Source of the DNA: CAZGKW01 sp964526295
Lineage (GTDB): Bacteria > Planctomycetota > Phycisphaerae > FEN-1346
Assembly: GCA_964526295.1 (NCBI GenBank)
Contig: CAZGKW010000055.1
Span: forward strand, 1-23,555
Direction: 5' to 3'
DNA: 23,555 nt
Made by a program: the position numbers and the translations under genes. Position 1 is the first letter of the stretch; each line of letters opens with the position of its first letter. The notes under the pieces are model-generated. The model was not told where the DNA came from, searched no databases, and saw nothing but the letters and a program-made list of their open reading frames with translations. Below are positions 14,801-22,909 of this stretch, piece after piece.

Positions 14801-14922
14801 ACAAGAGCACTTGCACGCGGCGCTGCCGTTCAGCCCGACTTCTCCGGCATAGTCCCGGCACGCCGGGACGACGGAAGGGCCGGGAGACCCCAGCCGAGAG
14901 CTTGCCCTGAGCGGGGCCGAAC

Positions 14923-15061
14923 GGGGCAACGCCCTGGGTATTCGGCCTATGTTCCGGCCCGAAGCCCTGAAAGGACGTCACAAGAAGCAGATAGTGTCTG
15001 ATCTCGCCCTTTCAGGGGCCCCCCTTGAAGAGGCGACCTTTCCGGCCCCCCGGGCGTTGCC
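14923..15061. repeat. Nested palindromic repeat at a convergent junction
   Basis: Outer pair: GGCAACGCCC (14925-14934) and GGGCGTTGCC (15052-15061). Inner pair: GCCCTGAAAGG (14964-14974) and CCTTTCAGGGGC (15008-15019), one extra G. The Ala/Gly-poor, GCCCTGAAAGG-type and GCAACGCCC-type modules look like an interspersed repeat I associate with planctomycete and related genomes (from memory, not searched). It fills much of 14754-15133 (380 bases, no gene seen) between the prepilin-like and DegT genes, a fourth convergent junction with a palindrome. It is distinct from the three-copy element. Confidence 0.75.
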
Positions 15062-15133
15062 TTGGGCTGTATTGTGGCAGCCCAACGGGCTGCCTGACAG
15101 CCTCTTACGGTCAGCGTTTGCGGCGCAGCCGTG

Positions 15134-16405
15134 TTACTCCAGCACCTCGTCCAGGTGGTCGAACACCTTCTCGAACGCCTCCACGTACAGCTTCATCAGG
15201 GCGATCCCGTTCGGCGGACGCACGCCCCACAGGATCGTCGTCTCGTCCAGCATCCGCATCGCCTCCGGATACGCCGCCCGGAACGCCTCCCGGGGATACT
15301 CCACCTCCCGCGACCCGTACGGGCACGTCCACGGGCACCCCCGGCCGTACCCCTCCCGGACCTGGTACACCGCATGGTCCGGCAAGACCCGGTCGACCCA
15401 CTGGTGCACGGGCACCCCCTCGGCCTGGAGGGCCCGCTCGACGCATTCCCGGAACCGCCGGGCCGGCAGGTCCACCGCCAGCGCCTTGGGGTCCATCCGC
15501 AAGGCATACATATGATAGACGTGCGTCCGGTCGGGGGGCGTTACGGGCGGATGAAGGCCCGGGATCCGCGCGAGGTGCTTCGACAGGTACTCCGCGCATC
15601 GGACCCGCCCGGCGTTCAGGCTGTCGAGCCGCCGGAGCTGCGACCGCGTCAGGGCCGCCACCATTTCGTGCATCCGCCAGTTGAAGCCCAGCGAATAGGC
15701 CGGGTACCGCCGCCCCCCGCGAAGGCGGACCCGCATCTGGAGCTTGGCCCCCCGCTCGACGATCCACTTCCGGTCGGTCGTCAGCAGGCCCCCTTCCCCG
15801 CCGGGCAGGTTCTTCGAGCCGTTCAGGCTGAAGGCCGCACAGTCGGCCAGGGCCCCCGCCTTCCGCCCCCGGTACGCGGCCCCGTGGGCCTGGCAGGCGT
15901 CCTCGATGAGCATCAGCTTCCGCCGCCGGGCGATCGCCCGCAGCGGCCGCATGTCGGCCGGCAGCCCCCACAGGTGGACCGCGACGACGGCCCGCGTCCG
16001 GTCCGTGATGGCCGCCTCCACCTTCGATGGGTCTATAGTATACGTTGAGGGCTCGATGTCTACGAACACCGGCTGGGCGTTGGCATGCAGGACGGCCGAC
16101 GCCGTCGAGTGGAAACTGTAGGCCGGGACGATGACCTCGTCGCCCGGCCCGACGCCGGCGGCAAACAGGCCCGCGTGGAGGCCAGCCGTCCCGCTCGCCA
16201 GGGCCCGGCAGTACTTCGTGCCGCAATACGCGGCCCACTCCTCCTGAAGGGCCGCCACCTGGGGGGCATCACCCCAGATCTGCCCCGACCGAAGGGCCCG
16301 CGCGACCCACTCGGTGTCCCGCTTCGTGATGACCGGCCAGGGCCTCAGTGCGCCCTTCGGCACGGTGGGTTTCGCCCGTTTGTTCCTGAGTGCCAGCTTT
16401 GCCAT
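15134..16405 (-). CDS. DegT/DnrJ/EryC1-type PLP aminotransferase
   Basis: The product is 423 residues. These enzymes transaminate keto-sugars for nucleotide-sugar, LPS or antibiotic sugars with PLP. The Schiff-base lysine is in Phe-Ser-Leu-Asn-Gly-Ser-Lys-Asn-Leu-Pro-Gly-Gly-Glu-Gly-Gly. Upstream are the Ser-Gly-Thr-Ala-Gly-Leu phosphate-binding turn, Tyr-Ser-Phe-His-Ser-Thr-Ala, Asp-Ile-Glu-Pro-Ser-Thr-Tyr, Val-His-Leu-Trp-Gly and Glu-Asp-Ala-Cys-Gln-Ala-His-Gly (PLP N1-binding Asp). The frame stays open to 16522, but ATG 16405 is chosen because GGGAGG precedes it and the N-terminal motif starts there. No sugar gene is next to it, so its pathway is open. It is downstream of and in the same direction as the molybdoenzyme operon, but 295 bases away. 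Confidence 0.92.
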   Translation of the reverse strand: MAKLALRNKRAKPTVPKGALRPWPVITKRDTEWVARALRSGQIWGDAPQVAALQEEWAAYCGTKYCRALASGTAGLHAGLFAAGVGPGDEVIVPAYSFHSTASAVLHANAQPVFVDIEPSTYTIDPSKVEAAITDRTRAVVAVHLWGLPADMRPLRAIARRRKLMLIEDACQAHGAAYRGRKAGALADCAAFSLNGSKNLPGGEGGLLTTDRKWIVERGAKLQMRVRLRGGRRYPAYSLGFNWRMHEMVAALTRSQLRRLDSLNAGRVRCAEYLSKHLARIPGLHPPVTPPDRTHVYHMYALRMDPKALAVDLPARRFRECVERALQAEGVPVHQWVDRVLPDHAVYQVREGYGRGCPWTCPYGSREVEYPREAFRAAYPEAMRMLDETTILWGVRPPNGIALMKLYVEAFEKVFDHLDEVLE

Positions 16406-16435
16406 CGCCGCCTCCCGTTCTCCGTCCGCCCTGAT

Positions 16436-16480
16436 GTAAACGCACAGACCGCGGAGAACGCAAAGGAAAACCGGGAGAAG
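16436..16480. repeat. Heptad-like purine-rich repeat upstream of the aminotransferase
   Basis: Degenerate seven-base units of the CGCAGAG type (cgcacag, ccgcggag, aacgcaaag) run in series, ending in an A-rich tail. From memory such CGCAGAG-type runs recur in several bacterial genomes; here they are diverged, so the call is tentative. Confidence 0.3.
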
Positions 16481-16700
16481 AGGAAGCGGCCGGACCGATG
16501 GAACGGCCCCGGGGCGGGCCATACGGTATGGATTCCTGCACTCCCCCTCGGCCCGTCGCTATCTTGCCGGCCGGCGAGGACCGCCGGCATGGGCGTGCGG
16601 GCAGGGGCGCCGGCGCGGTCCCGGCCCCTGCTCGCGTCAGGTCGTAGAACGGCCTGGCGGGACGACGTCGCACCCGATGTCGGCGAAAGGCCGGCTGGCG

Positions 16701-17225
16701 TCAGCGGCGAACCAGCCAACCCTCCAGAAAGGAGCAGAAGCGTTGGGGCCGATGCTGGGTGCGTGGCAACGCGGCAAGAATGCCGGGCACGCCCGCCGGC
16801 GGGCGCGTTTCGCCGCCTCCGAGCAGCCAGACTTTCGGGAGGTCGAGGCGTTTGCCGCCTTCGACAAGCACCACGTCGTACCGCAGGCCCAGCAGCGCCA
16901 GGGCGGTCTCCAGATCGGTCTTCAGGTCGGTGCCCCCGGGCTGGTGTTTGCGGACGAGCGATTCGCCGGGCCCGGCCAGGAGGACGTCCGCCCCCGCCCG
17001 AAACAGCCGGTCGCTGTCCTTGCCGGGGGCGTCCACGTTCACCCCGTGGACGTCGTGTTTGACGACGGCGACCTTCAGACCGGAGGCGATGAGGCGGGGG
17101 AGGACCGCCTCGATCAGGGCGGTCTTGCCCGATCCGCTCCACCCGCAGATCGCGAGGACGGCCGGGCCCGCCTGGCGCCGGCTCAAGCTTCGCTCAGCGC
17201 GGCGGGGCATCGTCGCCTTACCCAT
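16701..17225 (-). CDS. mobB: MobB-type molybdopterin-guanine dinucleotide biosynthesis protein
   Basis: The product is 174 residues. It is a P-loop GTPase: Gly-Trp-Ser-Gly-Ser-Gly-Lys-Thr (Walker A, about residues 28-35), then Val-Ala-Val-Val-Lys-His-Asp-Val-His-Gly, Asp-Ser-Asp-Arg and Val-Leu-Val-Glu-Gly-Gly-Lys, all MobB signatures. MobB assists MobA in attaching GMP to molybdopterin, the cofactor form used by the DMSO-reductase family. The start ATG at 17225 overlaps the chaperone gene's stop by 8 bases, with AAGGA upstream, so translation is coupled; ATG 17258 and ATG 17210 are alternatives. Its place as last operon gene fits cofactor supply to the molybdoenzyme encoded upstream. mobA is not in the window. 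Confidence 0.85.
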   Translation of the reverse strand: MGKATMPRRAERSLSRRQAGPAVLAICGWSGSGKTALIEAVLPRLIASGLKVAVVKHDVHGVNVDAPGKDSDRLFRAGADVLLAGPGESLVRKHQPGGTDLKTDLETALALLGLRYDVVLVEGGKRLDLPKVWLLGGGETRPPAGVPGILAALPRTQHRPQRFCSFLEGWLVRR

Positions 17226-17823
17226 CCGGTGTTTCCTTGTCACACTTCGACGGGCCATAGAAGTCGTCGAGGGCCTGGGTCAATCCCTTGACCCAAGCCG
17301 CGTAGAACGACAGCGTGGCCCGCCGCACGACGTGGTCGGCGAGGGTGGGGACCCACTGGAGGGGGTGTTCCCTGGCGAAGACGGCCGCCTCGGCGTGCCG
17401 CCCCGTCTCCTCCAGCACGGCCAGACAATCCAGTTCCATGGCGATATGGTCGGGCAAGTCGCGGGCCGCCTCTGCGGGAGCGAGGCCGACAGACTGGTAG
17501 AAGGCACACACGGCGGCGGTCGAGGCCCCCCAAAGGCGGCCCTCGCCCGTGGCGACGGACTCCACCGGCGGCATGTGGCCGCGAGGGCCGATGAACAGGC
17601 GACAGTACTCTTCGGCCAACCGCTCCAGACAGGCGCCCGGCGCGCCGGTGTCAAGTCCGGCGAGGGGGTCGTCCCCGAGGGCGGCAGCGAGGTCCCGACG
17701 GTGCCGAATCACGTGCTCCAGCAAGGGACGGTCCACTTCCCGCGCAAAGACCGAGGCGAACAGTCGCAGCGCTTCGGCGCGAGAGGACCTCGCGGCGCCC
17801 GGGTGTTCGGCGGATCGCTCCAT
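17218..17823 (-). CDS. TorD/DmsD-type molybdoenzyme chaperone
   Basis: The product is 201 residues, rich in helices, as expected of TorD-family chaperones, which bind the Tat signal of a molybdoenzyme and hold the apoprotein for cofactor insertion. The key motif is Glu-Glu-Tyr-Cys-Arg-Leu-Phe-Ile-Gly-Pro-Arg-Gly-His-Met-Pro-Pro-Val-Glu-Ser-Val (about 70-90), close to the consensus Tyr-x-x-Leu-Phe-x-Gly-Pro...Pro-Pro-x-Glu-Ser-Val. A later Pro-Asp-His-Ile-Ala-Met-Glu-Leu-Asp motif is also typical. The start is uncertain: ATG 17823 fits family length but has no clear ribosome site, and ATG 17904 is an in-frame alternative. It lies between the catalytic subunit and mobB in the operon. Confidence 0.85.
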   Translation of the reverse strand: MERSAEHPGAARSSRAEALRLFASVFAREVDRPLLEHVIRHRRDLAAALGDDPLAGLDTGAPGACLERLAEEYCRLFIGPRGHMPPVESVATGEGRLWGASTAAVCAFYQSVGLAPAEAARDLPDHIAMELDCLAVLEETGRHAEAAVFAREHPLQWVPTLADHVVRRATLSFYAAWVKGLTQALDDFYGPSKCDKETPDG

Positions 17824-17928
17824 GGCGTTGCTCGCGCGGTGACGGCGGTCGCCGGAAGACCTTACGGCGCTTCGGCAACCGGGTCCGATGTCATGAACGC
17901 GCATCCCCCTGTGCTCTCGCCTTCTGTT

Positions 17929-20793
17929 TCAAGCCCGTGCGATCGTCACCACGGTGTCGTTGGAGCGGAATTGGCCGCTGACCCGGGCGGGCGTGTTGGG
18001 AATGATCCAGTTGGGGTGCACGCCGCGCACGTCGCTCCAGTCCTTGGGGTCGGGCGGAATATCCCGGCCCGTCTGCCACCAGGCGGTCTCGCCGTCAGGC
18101 TTGGCGCCGGAGAGGTCGCGGGGGACGGGCGTTCCCGAGGCATATCGGCCGTGGGCCCAGTGGCCGCAATGGTAGCTGACGGCGATCACGTCGGGGTGAA
18201 TGCCTTCGGTGAGGTGGACGCGGGCGGAGATCTCGCGGGCCTGGGTGACCCCTTTGCCCTTGCGCCAGGAGAGTTCGACCATGTCCTGGCGGATGCGGAC
18301 GAGGTCGCCCTCCTGGACGTCGGCGCCCAAGAGGTGCCGGGCGGTGGCCGGGTTGATCCACGCCGGATTGCTGTGGTAGATCTCCTGGAGCCACTTGCAG
18401 TTCTGGCTTCGGGAGTGAATCTGGACGTTGACCTTGAAACTGGTCATGATGAGTTGGTCGGGCCTCCGGGCGCGGTGTTCGGGCACGGGGACCCAACTGG
18501 GAAGTCCGCTGGCCAGGTGCTCCCGGACCCACGCCTCATCGGGGCGCAGGAATTCGCCCACGTCCGACAGGACCTTCTCGGACGCCGACGGCATGAAGTC
18601 GCTGCGTACCTCGAAGCGGCCGGACTTGTTGATCTTGTCGGGTTTGAACCCTTTGTAAGCGACGCCGTCGATCATCTGGCCGACGTAACCCTTGTAGGCG
18701 TTTTTGGAGCCCGTATAGCCCTTGGACGCTGCGTCTTCGGGGCCGACGTGGGCCTTGGCGGGGTCCCAGATGACGCCCGTCGCCTCGTCGACGACCTTGC
18801 CGGCCACGTCGGCCTCCTTGAGCCGCTTCTCGTGGGCGCCGTACTGCGGCTCGGGGTCCTGGATCAGGACGCCGCAGGTCTTGAAGTACTCCCAGGGGTC
18901 CGTTTCGAGGGGGCGGCCGTCGGAGGCGAAGAAGGTTTTCCCCTGCTTGGCGTTGTCCTCGGCCTGGAGCCGGACACAGGCCTCGACGTATTGCTCGGCG
19001 GTGTCATAGGGATGGAGCGCCTCGGCGCCGCCGCCGATGCGCCGGGCCAGTTGGATGAAGATATCCTGCATGTCCATCGCCTCGCCGAGGGGCGGGGCGA
19101 CCGGCTGGCGGACCTGGATGAACGGGAACATCGCGAACGATTGGGTCGACTCGAGGGTCCACCGCTCCAGATAGGTCGCGTCGGGGAGGATCGCGTCGGC
19201 GCACGCGGCCGTTTCGCTCATCGCGACGTCCACCGCGACGATGAAGGGAATGTACCGCTCGTCACGGAGGATCTCGAGGTTGCGCTGGCAATCGCCCGTC
19301 GTGTAGGCGCCGTTCCAGACGTAGGTCATGTAGAGTTTCGGCCGCCCATGGGACCCATCGGCGATCATCTCGTAGATCCACTGACAGGAATTGTGGGTCG
19401 GCAGATGGAGGTCGTCGCCGTCGAGGATTTTCAGGGCCGTGCCTTGGCGCGCGTGGGCTTGGTGGTCCTTGGCGGCCTTGTCGGCGTACCCGTCCTTGGA
19501 CTTCCCGGAGACCTTCAGGTTGGTGCCGCCTTTGACGTTGAAGTTCCCGGCGACGGCGTCGAGCGCCTTGGCGGCCCACTCGGCCTGGGCGCCGTTGTAG
19601 TGACCGACGAACCCGCGATAGGTCACAATGGTCCCGGGCTTCGTGGTGCCGTACTCGTAGGCGATGCGGCGGATGGTCTCGGCCGGCACGCTGGACTCCC
19701 CCTCCGCCCACTGCGGAGTGTAGCGGGCGTAGTGGCGCCGCAGTTCGTCAATCGTCACGTTGGTCCACTTGGCGACGAACGCCTCGTCGTAGAGCGGCCT
19801 GCCGTGGGGCCGCTCGGTCAGCACCACGTTCGTCATCGCGAGGATGACGGCCAGGTCGGTTCCCGGCAGGATCGGGACCCACTCGGTGCTCTTGGCCGCC
19901 GTGTTCGAGAGGCGGACGTCGAAGGTGACGATCCGGGCGCCGGCCATCTTGGCCTCGATCAGGCGCTGCGCGAAATAGCTGTGCGAGGTGCCGGCCTCCA
20001 GGACGTTCGCACCGAAGATCAGGACGTACCGTGAATGCGCCACGTCGTTGACGTCGTAGTGCGCCCCCATCGTCAGCTCGTTGCCCAGCCACTTGGCCGT
20101 CTCGCAGATGGAGGTGTGGTTGCCGATGGTTTTGGACCCCAGGGCCGTGGTCACAAAGTGGGCCTGGGCGTTCTTGATGCGGCTCCGGCCGTAGTGGAAC
20201 ATGAAGTGTTCGGGGTGGCCGGACTCGTAGATGCTCTTGAGACCTTCAACCGTGCGCCCGGCGATGGTGCCGCCGAACGCCACCAGGTCGAGGGCCTCTT
20301 TCATGGAGACCCGCTTCCACCGCCCCTCGCCTCGCTTCCCCACCCGCACCAGCGGATAGAGCAGCCGATCCGGGTCGTAGACCTGGTTGACGCCGGCCTG
20401 GGACTTGGCGCAGACCATGCCCCGGTTGTTCGGGACGTGGGGGTTCCCCTCGATCTTGACGATGCGGCCGTTCTCGCGGTACCCGATGATGCCGCAGGCG
20501 GCGATGCACTGCATGCAGGTGGACGGAACCGCCCGGCGCCGGGCGCCGCTTCGGCCGCGGTAGCCGTCGACGTCGGCCTGGCGGAGTTCGCCGACGAGGG
20601 GATCGCGGTGCCCCTCGCCGCGCTCCGGCGGGGACGCCGGGGGCGAGGAGGCCGCCGGCGAAAGGCCGCGAAACAGGGCCCCCGCGCCGACGCCTATGGC
20701 GGCCAGCAGGCCGGTCCGCACGGCGTCCCGGCGCGTCGTCCGCCGCCTGTCTTTTCGACCGCTTGGTGAGGAGAGATCGGCCTGTCGTTTCAT
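17929..20793 (-). CDS. Molybdopterin oxidoreductase catalytic subunit, Tat-exported
   Basis: The product is 954 residues of the DMSO-reductase family. The N-terminus has a Tat signal, Thr-Arg-Arg-Asp-Ala-Val-Arg (about 20-26), then a hydrophobic stretch, so the enzyme works in the periplasm. A [4Fe-4S] site is Cys93-x2-Cys96-x3-Cys100-x27-Cys128. Cys230, in Asn-His-Thr-Ser-Ile-Cys-Glu, is the likely Mo ligand. Upstream is His-Tyr-Gly-Arg-Ser-Arg; downstream Gly-Ala-Asn-Val-Leu-Glu-Ala-Gly and later Ala-Asp-Ala-Ile-Leu-Pro-Asp-Ala-Thr bind cofactor. The layout resembles polysulfide/thiosulfate (Psr/Phs), tetrathionate (Ttr) and arsenate (Arr/Arx) enzymes; the substrate cannot be decided. The frame runs on to 21447, but that part is out of frame with the membrane subunit; ATG 20793 starts the Tat peptide. 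Ribosome site is weak. Confidence 0.93.
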   Translation of the reverse strand: MKRQADLSSPSGRKDRRRTTRRDAVRTGLLAAIGVGAGALFRGLSPAASSPPASPPERGEGHRDPLVGELRQADVDGYRGRSGARRRAVPSTCMQCIAACGIIGYRENGRIVKIEGNPHVPNNRGMVCAKSQAGVNQVYDPDRLLYPLVRVGKRGEGRWKRVSMKEALDLVAFGGTIAGRTVEGLKSIYESGHPEHFMFHYGRSRIKNAQAHFVTTALGSKTIGNHTSICETAKWLGNELTMGAHYDVNDVAHSRYVLIFGANVLEAGTSHSYFAQRLIEAKMAGARIVTFDVRLSNTAAKSTEWVPILPGTDLAVILAMTNVVLTERPHGRPLYDEAFVAKWTNVTIDELRRHYARYTPQWAEGESSVPAETIRRIAYEYGTTKPGTIVTYRGFVGHYNGAQAEWAAKALDAVAGNFNVKGGTNLKVSGKSKDGYADKAAKDHQAHARQGTALKILDGDDLHLPTHNSCQWIYEMIADGSHGRPKLYMTYVWNGAYTTGDCQRNLEILRDERYIPFIVAVDVAMSETAACADAILPDATYLERWTLESTQSFAMFPFIQVRQPVAPPLGEAMDMQDIFIQLARRIGGGAEALHPYDTAEQYVEACVRLQAEDNAKQGKTFFASDGRPLETDPWEYFKTCGVLIQDPEPQYGAHEKRLKEADVAGKVVDEATGVIWDPAKAHVGPEDAASKGYTGSKNAYKGYVGQMIDGVAYKGFKPDKINKSGRFEVRSDFMPSASEKVLSDVGEFLRPDEAWVREHLASGLPSWVPVPEHRARRPDQLIMTSFKVNVQIHSRSQNCKWLQEIYHSNPAWINPATARHLLGADVQEGDLVRIRQDMVELSWRKGKGVTQAREISARVHLTEGIHPDVIAVSYHCGHWAHGRYASGTPVPRDLSGAKPDGETAWWQTGRDIPPDPKDWSDVRGVHPNWIIPNTPARVSGQFRSNDTVVTIARA

Positions 20794-20816
20794 TACGGAG
20801 CGCTCGCGTATGGGGA

Positions 20817-21725
20817 CTATCGGACCTGGCCGCCGATCACGACGGCCCATCGAAAAACGAACCCCCCCACCAGGATCAGGACGGACGTCAGGACCGTCAG
20901 AGGAAGGTCCAGGCGGTCCGGCCTCCCCGCGTGGCGCCGGACCTCGACGAGTTGCAGCAGAATCGGGGCGACCAGGCCGAGCCCGATCCCCACGAACCAG
21001 AACATCGGCCCGCACTCGGCGTTGGCGGCGGCCAGCGCCGCCTGCGCGTCCGCCGGACCGTAGTACAGACTGATCCACCAGACGAAGAACGTGAGGCCTT
21101 GGACCGCCAGCGCCGCGATCAGCAGGTGCCGGAAATCGCGGATCATCCACCGCCCGGCCGTGCTGCCGGGACTCCGCCGCGGCAAAAAACACAGCACCAG
21201 CAGGACCGCCGCCATCCCCGTCGTAACGAACGCCACCAGGGCCGCCACCATCGCCGGTCCCGTGTTCCACAGCGGACGGGCCCTCAGGATCGTCAAGAGC
21301 CAGCCGTGGTAAGCCCCGACGATCAGGGCCAGCGGCAGGCCGGCCAGGCCGACGACCGTCCGGGCCTTCCGCGAGGCGCCGCGCAGCCACAACCACGCAT
21401 AGACGGCCCCCGCCATGATGAACATGCCCTGGAACGGCCCGCCCCACGACAGCGGCGAGTGGACGTTGAATCCCGTGACGGTGTGGTGGAGCCGAAGGGG
21501 GTGGCCGAGTTCGGTCAGCAGGAACACCAGCCCCACCGTCACGAACACCGGCGACAGGACGGCCCCCACTTTGCTGACCACCGGATACCGGTCCTTGTAG
21601 TAAAGGCTGTTGAGCACGGCGACCAGGTAGGCACCCACCCCGATCCCGCCGCAGAACAGGTCGGCGGCGATCCGCCAGTCCCAGTAGGCCAGGTGCGGCA
21701 CGTCGTAGGTGAACACCGTATCCAT
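20817..21725 (-). CDS. NrfD/PsrC-type membrane quinone-interacting subunit
   Basis: The product is 302 residues with about eight to nine hydrophobic helices, no signal peptide and no heme-binding motif. Near the N-terminus is Trp-Asp-Trp-Arg-Ile-Ala-Ala-Asp-Leu-Phe-Cys-Gly-Gly-Ile-Gly-Val-Gly-Ala-Tyr-Leu, typical of NrfD family members, which exchange electrons between quinol and a ferredoxin-like subunit. A Glu-Leu-Gly-His-Pro motif in helix three and Ser-Trp-Gly further on also fit. GGAGGA precedes ATG 21725. The gene starts 17 bp after the ferredoxin subunit and ends 23 bp before the catalytic subunit. Confidence 0.9.
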   Translation of the reverse strand: MDTVFTYDVPHLAYWDWRIAADLFCGGIGVGAYLVAVLNSLYYKDRYPVVSKVGAVLSPVFVTVGLVFLLTELGHPLRLHHTVTGFNVHSPLSWGGPFQGMFIMAGAVYAWLWLRGASRKARTVVGLAGLPLALIVGAYHGWLLTILRARPLWNTGPAMVAALVAFVTTGMAAVLLVLCFLPRRSPGSTAGRWMIRDFRHLLIAALAVQGLTFFVWWISLYYGPADAQAALAAANAECGPMFWFVGIGLGLVAPILLQLVEVRRHAGRPDRLDLPLTVLTSVLILVGGFVFRWAVVIGGQVR

Positions 21726-21742
21726 CGCCGTCCTCCGCCCGT

Positions 21743-22453
21743 TCAGACCTCGGCGGTCAGCGCCGCGCTCTGGCGGATGACCCGGTAGGCGCTCTGGTCC
21801 AGCCCGATATAGAAAACGCGCGGCGCGGTGCCCATCCCCGGTCGGAGCGTCTGGACCGCATTCGAGGCAATCAGGCGGCTGACGGCGCTGCCGGGATCGT
21901 TCAAATCTCCGAAGATGCGAGCCCGGGCGTTGCACGTGTTGACACAAGCCGGCAGCAGCCCCTGCTCGACCCGGTGCAGGCAGAAGTCACACTTCTGGGC
22001 GGCCCGGGTCCGCGGGTCGCCGTACTTCATCCCGTAAGGGCACGCCTGCACGCAGTATTTGCATCCGATGCACGTCGCCTCGTCCTGCGTGACGACCCCG
22101 TCCTTCCGCTGCCGCGTCGCCTGGGTTGGACAGGCCTCCACGCAAGGCGGCTTGTCGCAGTGGTTGCACAGGACCGGCACAAACGACCGCTGCGCCTGGG
22201 GATACCGTCCCTTTTCGCTGACCATCACCCAGCTCTTGAAGTACCCCAGGGGCACGTCCTGTTCGGCCTTGCACGCCACCGAGCAGGCGTGGCAGCCGAA
22301 ACACCGCCTCAGGTCGATGACCATGCCGTAACGGGGACCTTCGCCGGGCTTGTGGGTCTCGACGGTTCCGCTACATCCGGGCAGCGCTGCGCCGGCGGCG
22401 GCCGTGCCGACCACGGCCGACCCCCTCAGAAAATCCCGTCTCGATAGGCCCAT
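21743..22453 (-). CDS. Four-cluster ferredoxin-like electron-transfer subunit
   Basis: The product is 236 residues. It starts with a Tat signal, Ser-Arg-Arg-Asp-Phe-Leu-Arg-Gly (about 4-11), followed by Leu-Pro-Gly-Cys, so it may also be lipidated. Sixteen cysteines form four [4Fe-4S] sites: C-x2-C-x2-C-x3-C, C-x2-C-x4-C-x3-C, C-x2-C-x2-C-x3-C and C-x2-C-x11-C-x3-C. This is the PsrB/TtrB/DmsB plan, moving electrons between the membrane subunit and the catalytic subunit. It is the first gene of the operon, order B-C-A, as in ttrBCA of Salmonella and unlike psrABC. AAGGAAGGA precedes the ATG. The C-terminal 60 residues extend past the last cluster. Confidence 0.92.
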   Translation of the reverse strand: MGLSRRDFLRGSAVVGTAAAGAALPGCSGTVETHKPGEGPRYGMVIDLRRCFGCHACSVACKAEQDVPLGYFKSWVMVSEKGRYPQAQRSFVPVLCNHCDKPPCVEACPTQATRQRKDGVVTQDEATCIGCKYCVQACPYGMKYGDPRTRAAQKCDFCLHRVEQGLLPACVNTCNARARIFGDLNDPGSAVSRLIASNAVQTLRPGMGTAPRVFYIGLDQSAYRVIRQSAALTAEV

Positions 22454-22512
22454 GACGCGAATCCTTCCTTGGCTTAACCGCCTTCCTGCCGTCAACGGCT
22501 TGTCGGCCCCCT

Positions 22513-22744
22513 TTAACAATCCACCTGGAGCCGCACCAGCAGCAGGTCGTTCGGCAGGGCCTTCAGGCCCATCTCCCGGAGGCCGTCGCGGACCGCGGCG
22601 CAAGAGTCAGGCCAGAGCAAGATCGGCCAACTTCAGGACGTCCCGCCCGGCGTGCCGCAAGGCTGGATCGTCCCCGACACAGAACACAGACCGCCGCCAG
22701 CGAAAGTCGTTGCCCGCAGAGGGATATCCGAGTAAACTGATTGG
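22513..22744 (-). pseudogene. Possible frameshifted small gene in the operon leader
   Basis: On the minus strand two overlapping open frames (22607-22744 and 22513-22632) look protein-like but have no start codon. The first contains Arg-Trp-Arg-Arg-Ser-Val-Phe-Cys-Val-Gly-Asp-Asp and Asp-Val-Leu-Lys-Leu-Ala-Asp; the second Ala-Val-Arg-Asp-Gly-Leu-Arg-Glu-Met-Gly-Leu-Lys and ends Leu-Leu-Leu-Val-Arg-Leu-Gln-Val-Asp-Cys. Together they read like one protein of about 75 residues broken by one frameshift. No family is recognised. It may be a decayed gene or a structured leader; the call is weak. Confidence 0.3.
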
Positions 22745-22769
22745 TTATCAGCGCCTCACGCAGGGCGTG

Positions 22770-22798
22770 TCTATACAAGCCCTTTCGCCGTATGTCAA
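22770..22798 (-). promoter_or_regulatory. Strong sigma-70-type promoter of the molybdoenzyme operon
   Basis: On the minus strand a perfect TTGACA (22793-22798), a 17-bp spacer and TATAGA (22770-22775). It points toward the operon and would give a leader of about 310 bases before the ferredoxin subunit. Confidence 0.7.
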
Positions 22799-22909
22799 GC
22801 GAATTTTCCGGGCCGTAAACGCACACGGCAGTCGGGGCGGTGCGGCTGGAGCTTCGCGGGGCCGATTGCCGCCCGCGATCGAGACGGCTTGATCAAGGCG
22901 GGTGGCCCG

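Noticed and set aside
16436..16480. CRISPR-like repeat
   Set aside because: Units are seven bases and diverged, without spacers.
16759..20034. Plus-strand open frame of 1091 codons
   Set aside because: It runs antisense to mobB, the chaperone and the catalytic subunit, all of which have clear motifs; the long frame is a by-product of high GC in third positions.
20794..21447. N-terminal extension of the molybdoenzyme frame
   Set aside because: This part overlaps the NrfD-type gene out of frame; the Tat signal begins at ATG 20793.
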